A stretch of DNA of 64,000 bases from Helicobacter sp. (lineage in GTDB: Bacteria; Campylobacterota; Campylobacteria; Campylobacterales; Helicobacteraceae), in contig NZ_JALEIK010000019.1 in NCBI RefSeq assembly GCF_022770205.1, forward strand, positions 1 to 64,000. The letters are read 5' to 3'. Below, in pieces: positions 36,125 through 45,110 of the stretch (its first letter is position 1; the number at the start of each line of letters is the position of its first letter). The position numbers and the translations under genes are program-made. The notes under the pieces are model-generated. The model did no database searches. It worked only from the letters and a program-made list of their open reading frames with translations, and was not told where the DNA came from.

Positions 36125-38191
36125 TTATTTCATAGATGCTTGAATCATTTGTGAAACCACTTCTGATTTCTTTTGCGTTTTTGCAATGAGTTGATCATAA
36201 GCTGACCACTTAGAAGCCATAGTTTCATAGCGTGTGTCAATGGATTCTTGTGTGGATTTCTTATCTTTATCAAGCTTTTTATGCTCGTCTTTTAAGCTTT
36301 TTTCTAGCACATTTAGAGTAGCTTTTTCTCCTGTGATGAGATCGTCCATTACTTTGCGTAGTTTTGTAAAGATTCCATCTACTTCTTTGCTTTCGCCATT
36401 GACACTGCTTGTTGTGCTTCTGAAAAATGAAATCGCAGCTTCAGGATCCTCTTTATATGCTTTTTCAAATTTTTCTTTATCAAATTTGAGCGTTCCGTTG
36501 CTTGTGATTTTTCCATTTTTATCTGTGCTTGTGTTCATACTAATGCCAAATTGGAATAGGTTTTTTCCATTGACATCATTTGCATTGATGATACCATTTA
36601 GCTGCCTTACAATGCTACGCATTTCACTATTGCCATTGAAGACTCCGGAGATTTCTGTATCCTCGTCGTATTTGACAAGCTCTTGGATTTTGTTATACAT
36701 TTCATTATAGTTTTTAACAAATTCCTCCATTATCTTAGAGATTTCTTTGTCATCGCGTGAAACGCGCACAATCACATCTTTATTCTTTTCAGTGATTGCT
36801 GTTAGCTCTAGGGATAATCCAGAGACAACATCGTCAATTTTGTTTTTATCGCGTTCAATTTTGATTCCATTGTAGGTAAATTCTGCATTCTGTCCTTTTT
36901 GGATGTTTGTGATGTTCATCTCTTTTAAAAACTCTTTTGTGGAAGTGAATGTTCCAGAGCGCAAACCTATGGAATCTAAAACTTCATTTTTCCCACCTTC
37001 CGCACTTATTTTAATTTCTTTGTCATCCTTGCTGTTTAAAATCAGTTTGCCATCTTTAATCGTGGCTGTAACTTCTTGGTTTGTAAAAGTGTCATTGATT
37101 TTTTTCATCACTTCTTCAGCATTTTTTGTGCTATCCCCATTAATTCCACTTAAATCAATTTCCTTGTCATTAATAGTGATTTTGCCACTAAGTTGCCCAC
37201 TTGCAACACTTTTGCTTCCTGTTACTAAATCTTTTTTGTCTGACTCTTTTTTAGCAAAGCCTAAGTCGGATTCTTGTTCAGTTGTTCCTTCTGCAACTTT
37301 TACTTTTACTCCATTTGTTTCTACTTTAATAGGTGCGCCTGTTGCGTCATTAAACAATAAACCTTTGCCACTGCTGCTTAAATCAATGGTGATTTCGCCA
37401 CTATCCACTTTCTTTTTTAAATCTTGATTGCTTGCAACTTTTTCATTGATTTTGTCTAAAATAAGCTTTGCATTGTCTTTTGCTTCATTGCCGATTTTAC
37501 TGCCAATATCTTTTAATGCTACTTCAATAGTTTGTCCGCCAATTGTTACTTTAAGTGTTCCTTCTGTGATTTGTCCTCCCGGAGTTGCGGCGCTTTCAAG
37601 TGTGCTTCCAAAAAGAATTTTATTGTTTTTACCAGAATCTTTACTTTGAATCATAAGGCGATAAGGGTCATCGCCCCCTGTTTTCATAATGATGCCTGCA
37701 ACTGCGCCATTTGTTGCGTCTGTAATGCTTTGTGCGACATCAGAGAGTGTTGTGCCTGCTTTTATGGGAATGCTATAATTTGTGCCATTGTGATAAAAAT
37801 CAATGGAAGTGTTTTTATTGGTAAAAATACTATCTCTTGAGGCGTATTGCAATCCTACTTGATTGACATCGTTTTGTGCAAGTTGGCTGACATTGACTTT
37901 AATGTCTTGGAGTGCTAAACCTTCTCCAGCAGTTGCTTTTACGCCATTGCCTTCAACGCTTGTGCTACGCTTTTGGTAGGTGCTAAAGTCGGAGAGTTTT
38001 TTAAAGTCGCTATTTAAGGAAGTCATTAGTGTTTTTAGAGCGGTTAGCTCTTTTTGCTTTTCTAGGTTTGTTTCCATTTTTTTAGTGATGGGCTGCACTC
38101 TCCATTTCACTTCGTTGTCTTTCATCTGGTTAATGTTGTCCCAGCTTAGGTTACTTCCAATCCCTAATACAGACATAGTTCCTAAAGCCAT
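36125..38191 (-). CDS. fliD: Flagellar filament cap protein FliD
   Basis: FliD (HAP2) caps the filament and promotes flagellin insertion. The 688-residue protein begins MALGTMSVLGIGSNLSWDNINQMK and ends with a C-terminal coiled coil ESIDTRYETMASKWSAYDQLIAKTQKKSEVVSQMIQ, both diagnostic. The centre is a variable, Lys/Asp/Gly-rich surface region. The length matches the H. pylori protein. Start choice: AAGGAG is correctly spaced for ATG 38191, whereas the ATG six bases earlier directly abuts it. It follows flaG by 15 bases. Confidence 0.95.
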   Translation of the reverse strand: MALGTMSVLGIGSNLSWDNINQMKDNEVKWRVQPITKKMETNLEKQKELTALKTLMTSLNSDFKKLSDFSTYQKRSTSVEGNGVKATAGEGLALQDIKVNVSQLAQNDVNQVGLQYASRDSIFTNKNTSIDFYHNGTNYSIPIKAGTTLSDVAQSITDATNGAVAGIIMKTGGDDPYRLMIQSKDSGKNNKILFGSTLESAATPGGQITEGTLKVTIGGQTIEVALKDIGSKIGNEAKDNAKLILDKINEKVASNQDLKKKVDSGEITIDLSSSGKGLLFNDATGAPIKVETNGVKVKVAEGTTEQESDLGFAKKESDKKDLVTGSKSVASGQLSGKITINDKEIDLSGINGDSTKNAEEVMKKINDTFTNQEVTATIKDGKLILNSKDDKEIKISAEGGKNEVLDSIGLRSGTFTSTKEFLKEMNITNIQKGQNAEFTYNGIKIERDKNKIDDVVSGLSLELTAITEKNKDVIVRVSRDDKEISKIMEEFVKNYNEMYNKIQELVKYDEDTEISGVFNGNSEMRSIVRQLNGIINANDVNGKNLFQFGISMNTSTDKNGKITSNGTLKFDKEKFEKAYKEDPEAAISFFRSTTSSVNGESKEVDGIFTKLRKVMDDLITGEKATLNVLEKSLKDEHKKLDKDKKSTQESIDTRYETMASKWSAYDQLIAKTQKKSEVVSQMIQASMK

Positions 38192-38206
38192 AATCATCTC
38201 CTTGCT

Positions 38207-38572
38207 TTATGCTTGTTTGCTAAATATGATTCCAACGACTTCTTTCATTTTTGCCATTAATTCCATTGCTTCATCGCTTGGAATCTTTCTAATTACGCGG
38301 TTTGTATCTCTTTCACTCACTGTTATGTATAAGCCTTCAATGTCTTCATTAAAGCCAAATGTAATGTTCGTGTTTAGAGGGTTTAATTCTTTGTTTAACT
38401 GCTGTGCAAGCTCATTGAGCTTTTCTCTTTGTTCTTGGATTTGCTGCTCTTTATTTGAATCCTCTATTGCATTTTGGATTGTTTCTGTCCTTGTGGGAGC
38501 TTGTGTTCCTTGAGAATGCAAAGCATTACTTTGCCCTCTAGCAACATTCATTCCACTTTCATTTACATTCAT
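38207..38572 (-). CDS. flaG: FlaG-family flagellar protein
   Basis: A 121-residue protein with a polar, disordered N-terminal half and a conserved C-terminal FlaG domain: ELAQQLNKELNPLNTNITFGFNEDIEGLYITVSERDTNRVIRKIPSDEAMELMAKMKEVVGII. FlaG influences filament length in Campylobacter and Helicobacter. GGAGATAAT precedes ATG 38572; an upstream in-frame start would add five residues and lose that site. First gene of flaG-fliD-fliS, with a possible sigma-28 promoter upstream. Confidence 0.92.
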   Translation of the reverse strand: MNVNESGMNVARGQSNALHSQGTQAPTRTETIQNAIEDSNKEQQIQEQREKLNELAQQLNKELNPLNTNITFGFNEDIEGLYITVSERDTNRVIRKIPSDEAMELMAKMKEVVGIIFSKQA

Positions 38573-38622
38573 ATTATCTCCTTGCAAAATTTACAAGCCT
38601 ACAAGCTTTATAGCTTTATAGT

Positions 38623-38630
38623 AATATCGG
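38623..38630 (-). promoter_or_regulatory. Candidate sigma-28 (FliA) -10 element before flaG
   Basis: On the minus strand CCGATATT, resembling the FliA -10 core CGATAT/CCGATAA, lies about 50 bases before the flaG ATG in the 103-base gap that separates flaG from the EnvC-like gene. The -35 (TAAA-type) is not convincing, so this is tentative. Confidence 0.4.
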
Positions 38631-38675
38631 ATATTTTATTGAAAGCATAAGGGATGGAGCGGAAAATTATGAAGT

Positions 38676-39980
38676 TTAGATATTTTTTGTGCTGATTAAA
38701 TCAAGGGGATCAATGTGCTTGTCTTTTAGTGTAACTTCAAATTTTAAAGCATTTTCTACACGCCCTATGGTGTAGCCTTTTTTGACTGCGCGTCCGGGTT
38801 TTATTGTAGGAGCGATTTTGTCAAGTTGGGCGTAAATGGTGTGCATATTGTTTTTGTGCTCAATGATGACAACACGCTTTAAAATGGGCGTGTCTTTTGC
38901 AAAGACAACTTTACCATCTAGCACACTTTTAACCTTGTCATCTCCTTTTGGTGTAAGTGTAACGGATTCGTTAAAAACCTTTATTTTATACACAGGATCA
39001 AAATAAGGTCCAAAACGCTTTTCAATGGAAAAATTATCAAGGGGGGCAATTGTTTTTGCGCCTTTATATTTAGTGGTGCTAATAGCGTAGTAGGAGCTTG
39101 CTACTTGACGCACATCAAATCCTTCGGGAGATTTTGCTTCTGGAGTTGGAATCGGATTTTTAGTTTTATCGCTTGTGCTGGCGGTTTTGGATTCCAACTT
39201 TTGCTTTTCTTCTTGTTCTGTCTTTTGTGCTTGCGCGGCTTGTGCTAGGGCTTCACGCTTTTTGCGCTCTTCTTGGCTTTTTAGAATGTTAAGATTGACT
39301 AAAATATCTTGCAACGCCTCGCGCTCTTTAGTGATTGTTTGGAGTTCGTTGTTGTATTTTGTGATTTCTTTTTGGTAGTTTGCAATGAGTGCTGTTTGCT
39401 TGTTTTGAAGTGCTTTTAATGCGTTGCGTTTTTTGTTTTCTGTGTCAATGAAGTGTTTTAGCGTGGCAATTTCGTTTTGGAGATTTTGTAAGGTGGCGAT
39501 GGTTTCGCTCTGCTTTATGCTTAACTCTTTTAAATGTGATTTTGTAGCATCGCTTAGAGTTTTAAAGCTTTCTTCTGTGATTAAGTCTTGAATGGATTCT
39601 GGCTGGAAGTCGTTTAATAAAATGATAAAAGAGATGTCTTTTATGATGAGATTAGTAATTTCTGATTCTATTTTTTTGCGCGTTTGCAATAAGGAATCTT
39701 GGCTATTTGTTAAATCTTTGATGCGTGCTTGTTTGCTGTCGTATTCTTTTTGGTTTTTGGCAATATTCTCTTCGCTTAAAAGAATGCTTTGTTCTAAATC
39801 CTTGCTTTCTTTTTCTTGTTTATTGATTGCCTCGCCTAGTTCTTGAAGTTTAGCATTGATTTGCTCTTCCTTTTTCTTTTTACTCTCTAGTGCTGTTTGG
39901 TTTTGTGAAATTTTTTTGTGAATGTCTGTTTGAGCATTTAGGAGTGCTAGAGAGAAAAATAAGATAAGAAAAGCGCGCAT
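38676..39980 (-). CDS. EnvC-like periplasmic protein with degenerate LytM (M23) domain
   Basis: A 434-residue protein with a signal peptide (MRAFLILFFSLALLNA), a long coiled coil (about residues 20-250) and a C-terminal M23/LytM-like domain ending in LKFEVTLKDKHIDPLDLI. The zinc ligands of active M23 peptidases (HxxxD and HxH) are missing: the final motif reads ALKFEV instead of HLHFEV. This is the pattern of EnvC, which activates cell-wall amidases at the septum under FtsEX control, and ftsE and ftsX are immediately upstream. Homologous in position to H. pylori HP0750. Confidence 0.85.
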   Translation of the reverse strand: MRAFLILFFSLALLNAQTDIHKKISQNQTALESKKKKEEQINAKLQELGEAINKQEKESKDLEQSILLSEENIAKNQKEYDSKQARIKDLTNSQDSLLQTRKKIESEITNLIIKDISFIILLNDFQPESIQDLITEESFKTLSDATKSHLKELSIKQSETIATLQNLQNEIATLKHFIDTENKKRNALKALQNKQTALIANYQKEITKYNNELQTITKEREALQDILVNLNILKSQEERKKREALAQAAQAQKTEQEEKQKLESKTASTSDKTKNPIPTPEAKSPEGFDVRQVASSYYAISTTKYKGAKTIAPLDNFSIEKRFGPYFDPVYKIKVFNESVTLTPKGDDKVKSVLDGKVVFAKDTPILKRVVIIEHKNNMHTIYAQLDKIAPTIKPGRAVKKGYTIGRVENALKFEVTLKDKHIDPLDLISTKNI

Positions 39981-39990
39981 AAATATCCTA

Positions 39991-40797
39991 CTAATCTTTT
40001 TGCTGTAAGCTTACAATCCACACAGAGATTAAAGAGAGTGTAAGTCCTGTAAGGAGCAAAACAATGGAATCTAAAACGGGAGAGAAAATCTCTGGATTTA
40101 ATCCTAGCTCTTGAAAAAAGATGCGCAATGATGCGTTTTGTGAGATATAAAATAGCCCTATGGTAACGATTAAAGTTGCAAGAATTGTGTCTATGCAAGC
40201 TAAGCGGAATAGCACTTGTGAGCGCATCCATAAGGGCGCACCAAAGAGCGTCATTATCTCCATCCGTTCTAAATGCTCAAATTTCCAAATTTCAATTTGC
40301 TTAAACATTAAAAGCAGGCTAATGAGCGCGATAAGGCTTGAGAAAATCATAATGCTACCATTGATGATAAGGAGAAGTTGGTAGATTTGATTGTGGCTTT
40401 TGGTGAAGGTTTCAATGCGTATGATGCCATCAAAACCTTCTAATGTTTTTTGGATAGCAATTAGGCGCGCATCACTAGGGTAGGTATTAAGCGTTAGAGA
40501 ATAAAAATGTGGCAGGGAGTTTTTAAGCAGGATTAAATTTGCTTGGCTAATATTATTTTTTAGGCGTTCTAAGACAATTTGCGCATCAATTGGGCTTAGA
40601 GTTTGGGCTTCTGTGATTTTATTGCGCAAAGATTGTAGAGATAATTCCTCTTTGCTTGCTAGAATGATTGCATAATTTTCTCCAAGCTTGCTTTCATAAT
40701 CGTTAAGTGTGCGATTGACTAATAAAATGCTCTCTAATGCAAAAAGCAAGGCAATAAGTGGAATGATTAAGCTTAAGTGATTTTTAAGAGAGTTCAT
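39991..40797 (-). CDS. ftsX: Cell-division ABC-type membrane protein FtsX
   Basis: A 268-residue membrane protein with an N-terminal helix (LSLIIPLIALLFALESILLV), a periplasmic domain of about 120 residues, and three C-terminal helices (IMIFSSLIALISLLLMF; ACIDTILATLIVTIGLFYIS; IVLLLTGLTLSLISVWIVSL). This is FtsX topology. With FtsE it transmits ATP hydrolysis to the periplasmic EnvC-like activator encoded ten bases downstream. It overlaps ftsE by 14 bases. Confidence 0.88.
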   Translation of the reverse strand: MNSLKNHLSLIIPLIALLFALESILLVNRTLNDYESKLGENYAIILASKEELSLQSLRNKITEAQTLSPIDAQIVLERLKNNISQANLILLKNSLPHFYSLTLNTYPSDARLIAIQKTLEGFDGIIRIETFTKSHNQIYQLLLIINGSIMIFSSLIALISLLLMFKQIEIWKFEHLERMEIMTLFGAPLWMRSQVLFRLACIDTILATLIVTIGLFYISQNASLRIFFQELGLNPEIFSPVLDSIVLLLTGLTLSLISVWIVSLQQKD

Positions 40798-41452
40798 AAA
40801 TCACTCCCTCTTCAATGTGGAGATGCCTGTAATTAATCCCTAGTGTTTCGGGGATTCTGTGTGTTACAACAACTACGGTGATTCCTAATTGCACATTAAC
40901 GCCCCTTAAAAGATTCCATATGACTTCAGAGGAGTAGTCGTCTAGGTTCCCTGTGGGCTCATCTGCTAAAATTAAAAGCGGATTATGTGCTAAAGCACGC
41001 GCCATTGCAACACGCTGTTGCTCGCCACCGCTTAGTTCCATTGGGTATTTATTGCCTTTGTGTGAAAGCTTAATGTGTGCTAAGAGTCTATCGGTTTGGG
41101 TTTGGCAGGATTCCTTAGTGAAGCCACCTATAATCATAGGCAGCATTACATTTTTTTCTACATTGAAATCTTTAATGAGTTTGTAATCTTGAAAGATGAT
41201 TCCTAAGTGGCGACGCAAAATCTCTATGTTTTTTTTGGTTGCTTTAAACATTTCTACGCTACACACTTCAAGCGAACCGCTTTTTAAAGGCAAATCTCCG
41301 TATATGGAGCGCAATAGGGTGCTTTTTCCGCTCCCACTTGGACCGCTAACAAAAACAAATTCCTTAGGATAAATGTTAAAACTTGCATTTTTAATAATAA
41401 TCTCGCTTTTATAGCCTAGATTCATACCATTGGCTTGGATGATGGGATTCAT
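40784..41452 (-). CDS. ftsE: Cell-division ATP-binding protein FtsE
   Basis: A 222-residue ABC ATPase with Walker [13 protein letters not shown], signature [15 protein letters not shown], and Walker [14 protein letters not shown]. It drives FtsX. I start at ATG 41452, which overlaps the trmB stop (ATGA) and has AAGGAATCCCT upstream; a longer in-frame start would run ten codons into trmB. The ribosome site lies within a copy of the GGAATC motif. LolD-type lipoprotein exporters have similar sequences, but the ftsX and envC neighbours decide. Confidence 0.92.
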   Translation of the reverse strand: MNPIIQANGMNLGYKSEIIIKNASFNIYPKEFVFVSGPSGSGKSTLLRSIYGDLPLKSGSLEVCSVEMFKATKKNIEILRRHLGIIFQDYKLIKDFNVEKNVMLPMIIGGFTKESCQTQTDRLLAHIKLSHKGNKYPMELSGGEQQRVAMARALAHNPLLILADEPTGNLDDYSSEVIWNLLRGVNVQLGITVVVVTHRIPETLGINYRHLHIEEGVIYELS

Positions 41453-42684
41453 AGGGATTCCTTGAAATCTTTGGTAATGCACGCATTTAAGAGATTGTGC
41501 GCTTTGTGGTTTATTGCTGTGGGTAAGGGATTATTCTTAAAATAATGCAAGTTGGAATCTTGTAAAACATAGCGTGTTTCTGGGTGGTTAAAATCCCCAA
41601 AGGCTATTCTTAAAAGATTGTTTTTGTTGCCTAAAAATAAGTCTTCAAGGTTTAAAAAATAATCGTTTTGGCGCATTTTTTTAAGGTTAAGATTGCTAGG
41701 TAAAAGTGCGGAATCAAATGTAAAATCAAAGTCTAGCCTTTGGTTTTTGGAAGTTTGAAGTGCATAGCATTCAAGATTGTAAATATCTTTTTGCTCCCTT
41801 AGCCATCTTGCTTCGTATTTGCTAATGATTGCTTCTTGTGCGTTCTTGTGTGTTTGTATTCTAAAGGAATCTTTAAAACGCTCCGTTAAATCTTTTGCAA
41901 AAGCGAAGTATTCTAAGCTATCGGTGCGTAGTTGCAAATGCCCATTTGGTTTTAAGACTCTAGCGCATTGTGCAACAAAGGATTGGCTAAAGATTCTGCG
42001 ATGGGGCTTTTTTTCCCAAGGCATTGGAAAATGCACGAAAATTTTATGGAGTGTGTTGGAAGGAAGTAATTCTAAGAAAATCCGTGCATCAAAGGCTAGA
42101 ATAAGGATATTTTCTAAATTTTGGATTCCAATTTGTCGCGCAACTTGTTCTAAGGAAGGGTGGTGGATTTCAAGTCCAATGTGCAAGGTGTTTGGGTGAT
42201 TTTTTGCGTTATGGAGTAAATGTCTGCCACTTCCAAAGCCAATTTCTAGCCAAATTTCTTTAAAGTTGCATTTGGATTTTTGGCAAGTGCTTAAAAACAG
42301 AGCGTGAAAGTCTAAAAAATCGTTGATTTCTTTAATGAAAGGGAGTTTAAATTCTGGGGTAATTGTGTGGCGGTTTAGATTGTGTGTAAGAAGGGAGTCT
42401 TGCATTTGCATAAGGATTTCAAGGGCGTTTTTGATGATTTCAATGGGTGCAATGCGTGAGTATTTATCAAAGCGCATAAGAGTTTCTTTTTGATTGTTTT
42501 TAATTTCTAGGAAAAATTCTTTGGTTTGCGTGCTATTTTTGGGAGTGAAGCGGATTTGCAAAAGGGAAAAATTTGGATGATTTTTAGAGGTAAAAAGCTC
42601 TAAAAACTCGTATGCTCCATTAGTATCTAATGCTTTATAGGGAAGGTTTGGGAGGATTAGCTTTTGGGTTTTGAAATGTGGCAT
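41449..42684 (-). CDS. trmB: tRNA (guanine-N7-)-methyltransferase, long epsilon-type
   Basis: TrmB methylates G46 of tRNA with SAM. The methyltransferase core begins near residue 145 (WLEIGFGSGRHLLHNAKNHPN) and includes the family motif VHFPMPWEKKPHRRIFSQSF. At 411 residues it is much longer than the 230-240 of most bacteria, with an N-terminal domain of about 140 residues and a C-terminal extension of about 80, as in H. pylori HP0747. It lies two bases after the Fn3 lipoprotein gene and overlaps ftsE by four bases. Confidence 0.9.
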   Translation of the reverse strand: MPHFKTQKLILPNLPYKALDTNGAYEFLELFTSKNHPNFSLLQIRFTPKNSTQTKEFFLEIKNNQKETLMRFDKYSRIAPIEIIKNALEILMQMQDSLLTHNLNRHTITPEFKLPFIKEINDFLDFHALFLSTCQKSKCNFKEIWLEIGFGSGRHLLHNAKNHPNTLHIGLEIHHPSLEQVARQIGIQNLENILILAFDARIFLELLPSNTLHKIFVHFPMPWEKKPHRRIFSQSFVAQCARVLKPNGHLQLRTDSLEYFAFAKDLTERFKDSFRIQTHKNAQEAIISKYEARWLREQKDIYNLECYALQTSKNQRLDFDFTFDSALLPSNLNLKKMRQNDYFLNLEDLFLGNKNNLLRIAFGDFNHPETRYVLQDSNLHYFKNNPLPTAINHKAHNLLNACITKDFKESL

Positions 42685-42686
42685 AT

Positions 42687-43925
42687 TTATTTTGGTAATG
42701 AGAGTGCAACTTCTTCAGAAGGCTTTGATTCTAAACCATTCTCATCAATGGCACTCACGCGGTAATAGTATTTTTCTCCCGCTTTAATTTCTCTGTCTAT
42801 AAATTCTGGAGTTAAGACTTTGTTATAACGGAGTGTTTCTCCGAAAATAAGGGAATCCTTTTTATATACAATGTATTCTTTTGTGCGATTATCTGTTGGT
42901 GTCCATCTAATAATCACAGAACCATTTTCAATGCGCGCATAAGTAATGTTTGGTGTGCTTGGGATGGGAAGTGTTGTTCCTGCAATTGGTCCACTCTCAA
43001 GGCTGTCAATTCCATTTTTATCGGTGGCGATGATTTTGTATTGGTAATGCTTGCCATCTTTTTTAATGGAATCTTGATAGACATTTGTGTTGCTAGGGAG
43101 TGTAGCAATGGTGCTAAATACGCTAGAGATAAAGCCGGAGCGTAGAATCTTATAGGAGGTAACTTCTTGGTTTGGGTGTAAATCCCAACGGAGTGTTATT
43201 TGTTTTGGTTGGTCTAGTGTGGCGTGAAAATTAGTGATGGGTGTTGGCTTTGGTTTTGTTGTGGCACTGACTATTGGTGAAGGAATAGAGAGAGAGTTTT
43301 TTGCATTATAGGCTAAAACTTGATAAGTATAAGTTGTTTCATCTTCTAAATTTGTGTCTAAAAACTCTACAAGTAAGCGGCTTTTTACATTGCCTATTTC
43401 TTTCCATTGGTCATTTTTATCTTTGCGTTGAATCACATAGCCTATAACCCGTGGATCTTGGTGCGGACTCCAAATAACTTTGACTTTGCGCGGATAGTTA
43501 CTAATGGCTTCTACATAGGTAACTGCTGCAATAGAAAGCGTTGTAGCACTCACAGGGGGTGAATATGAAGAAATATTGTAGTCTTTATCAAAAGTGGTGA
43601 AATGGTAGATGTATTGGGTGTTAGCTTTTAGATTATTATCTGCATAGTGTGTGTTAAAACGAGAATCTAGCGTGGCGATTCTTTTGAAGTCTTGCTCATT
43701 TGCTTCTTTACGATAAATGTGGTATCCCATTACGCTTGGGTCTTGGACTAGTTTCCATTCAAATGCAATGGTGTTCACATCGCTTAAAGTGCGGATACCG
43801 CTTGGGGGATTGATGTTGTTATTAAGGGCTGGATTTGTGTTAAAAACTGCACTAGTGCAACCGCCAAGCAAAAATAACGCGCTTAAGATTCCGCTTAAAG
43901 TCTTTAAAAGAAGATTCCTGTGCAT
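42687..43925 (-). CDS. Lipoprotein with fibronectin type III repeats
   Basis: A 412-residue secreted lipoprotein: the N-terminus ends in the lipobox LLGGC (Cys about 23). About four fibronectin type III domains follow, each marked by repeated patterns such as W..V.DPSVMGYHIYR, W.PHQDPRVIGYVIQRK, WDLHPNQEVTSYKILR and WTPTDNRTKEYIVYK, with closing SPPVSATT / SPIVSATT / SGPIAGTT strands. It is positionally equivalent to H. pylori HP0746. A surface or periplasmic binding role is likely; the partner is unknown. Confidence 0.85.
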   Translation of the reverse strand: MHRNLLLKTLSGILSALFLLGGCTSAVFNTNPALNNNINPPSGIRTLSDVNTIAFEWKLVQDPSVMGYHIYRKEANEQDFKRIATLDSRFNTHYADNNLKANTQYIYHFTTFDKDYNISSYSPPVSATTLSIAAVTYVEAISNYPRKVKVIWSPHQDPRVIGYVIQRKDKNDQWKEIGNVKSRLLVEFLDTNLEDETTYTYQVLAYNAKNSLSIPSPIVSATTKPKPTPITNFHATLDQPKQITLRWDLHPNQEVTSYKILRSGFISSVFSTIATLPSNTNVYQDSIKKDGKHYQYKIIATDKNGIDSLESGPIAGTTLPIPSTPNITYARIENGSVIIRWTPTDNRTKEYIVYKKDSLIFGETLRYNKVLTPEFIDREIKAGEKYYYRVSAIDENGLESKPSEEVALSLPK

Positions 43926-43947
43926 ATAAATAGATTCCTATAAGCTT

Positions 43948-43966
43948 GAATTAGAGTCGCTAATTC
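43948..43966. terminator. Small hairpin between the RluA-family gene and the Fn3 lipoprotein gene
   Basis: GAATTAG (43948-43954) pairs with CTAATTC (43960-43966) across a five-base loop. On the minus strand it lies about 27 bases past the RluA-family stop. No T-run follows, so it may be a weak terminator or an mRNA processing hairpin. Confidence 0.3.
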
Positions 43967-43992
43967 TAACATAAAAATGGAAAAAATTTGCA

Positions 43993-45054
43993 TTAAATTG
44001 GACTAAATTGCTGTTGATAAATTTTTGCAAGCGGAATTTCAAGAAGTTTTGGATTTTTAATATTGTAATAGGCTGACACATTAAAATGCGCGTGGATAAA
44101 ATCTTGCATATCACTAGGGATTGGTGCGTAAAGCTCTAAGGGTTTATGCGTTTTGGGGTGTAAGAGATGTAAAAAATGGGCGTGAAGTAGGATTCTGCCT
44201 GTGTAATTACCCCCATAACCATAGAAGCTATCACCTAAAATGTGGCGATTGATTGCACTTAAATGCACGCGGATTTGGTGGGTTCTACCTGTAAAAAGCT
44301 TTGCACCTATTAAAGTTGGAATCTCTTTTTGTGGATTTTCTGTTTTTAAAAAGTTGGAATCTAAAAGCGTTGGAATTGTAAAAAGGGCGGTTTTTGCGGT
44401 TTTTGCATTAGGGTTATTTGGGGCAGTAATGTATTTTAAGCGATGTTTTGGGTGGCGTGTTATGGGGGATTGCAGGATTTGTGATTCCCTTAAGGGCTGG
44501 TTAATTATGCAAAGATAGTAACGCCCCATTTTCCTAGATTGAATTTGCGCGCTTAGATGTGCGTGTGTGGCGTTGTTTTTGGCAATGACTATTGCGCCGC
44601 TCGTGTTTTTATCAAGTCTATGCACGATTCCTAAGCGGTAGGAGTCGCCTAAGTTTGAAAGCGCAAAGCCCTTTTGCTTGAGATAATCTACAAGGGTAAA
44701 TTGCGTGTCGTTTTCATTGGTTCTATGCACAAGGAGATTTGCGGGTTTGTTTAGGATTAAAAGGTTGGAATCCTCGTATAAAATAGGGATATTAAGAGCC
44801 GTAGAGTTGGAATCCTTTTTTGTGTTTGTTTGGGGGATTAGCGTTAAAGTGTCATTGGTATTTAGTGCGATTCCATATTTTTTTAAGGGTTTGGAGTTTA
44901 AAAGGATTGCTTTTTTATTGATGAGATTTTGTGCCTTAGAGCGTGAGATGTTTAGGGTATAAGAGAGAAAAATATCTGCACGGATTTTATGGTTTTCCTC
45001 TGTGATTGTAAAAGTGTTTAAAATTTGTAGATTTTGGTTAAAATCTTTTTGCAT
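43993..45054 (-). CDS. rluD: RluA/RluD-family pseudouridine synthase
   Basis: A 353-residue enzyme converting uridines in 23S rRNA to pseudouridine. An S4 RNA-binding domain (RADIFLSYTLNISRSKAQNLINKKAILLN, residues 25-85) precedes the catalytic domain, which has the active Asp in GIVHRLDKNTSG and ends with LFTGRTHQIRVHLSAINRHILGDSFYG. The S4 domain favours RluD or RluC over RluA. The first minus-strand gene of the series leading to ftsEX; divergent from rodA. Confidence 0.88.
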   Translation of the reverse strand: MQKDFNQNLQILNTFTITEENHKIRADIFLSYTLNISRSKAQNLINKKAILLNSKPLKKYGIALNTNDTLTLIPQTNTKKDSNSTALNIPILYEDSNLLILNKPANLLVHRTNENDTQFTLVDYLKQKGFALSNLGDSYRLGIVHRLDKNTSGAIVIAKNNATHAHLSAQIQSRKMGRYYLCIINQPLRESQILQSPITRHPKHRLKYITAPNNPNAKTAKTALFTIPTLLDSNFLKTENPQKEIPTLIGAKLFTGRTHQIRVHLSAINRHILGDSFYGYGGNYTGRILLHAHFLHLLHPKTHKPLELYAPIPSDMQDFIHAHFNVSAYYNIKNPKLLEIPLAKIYQQQFSPI

Positions 45055-45070
45055 CGGGGATTCTTTATGT

Positions 45071-45076
45071 TAAAAT
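45071..45076 (+). promoter_or_regulatory. Candidate -10 element for rodA
   Basis: TAAAAT, preceded by TATGT, lies 35 bases before the rodA GTG in the gap shared with the divergent RluA-family gene. Five of six consensus bases match. Confidence 0.4.
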
Positions 45077-45110
45077 TCTAGGACATTTTTAGGATTCTTA
45101 AGGTTGATTT

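Noticed and set aside
36234-37840. Long open frames on the + strand opposite fliD
   Set aside because: They are Ser/Phe/Leu-rich mirror frames of a Lys/Asp-rich gene, have no ribosome sites, and fliD is certain on the other strand.
38623-38640. Sigma-54 promoter before flaG
   Set aside because: No GG-N10-GC pair is present in the 103-base gap; only a sigma-28-like -10 is visible.
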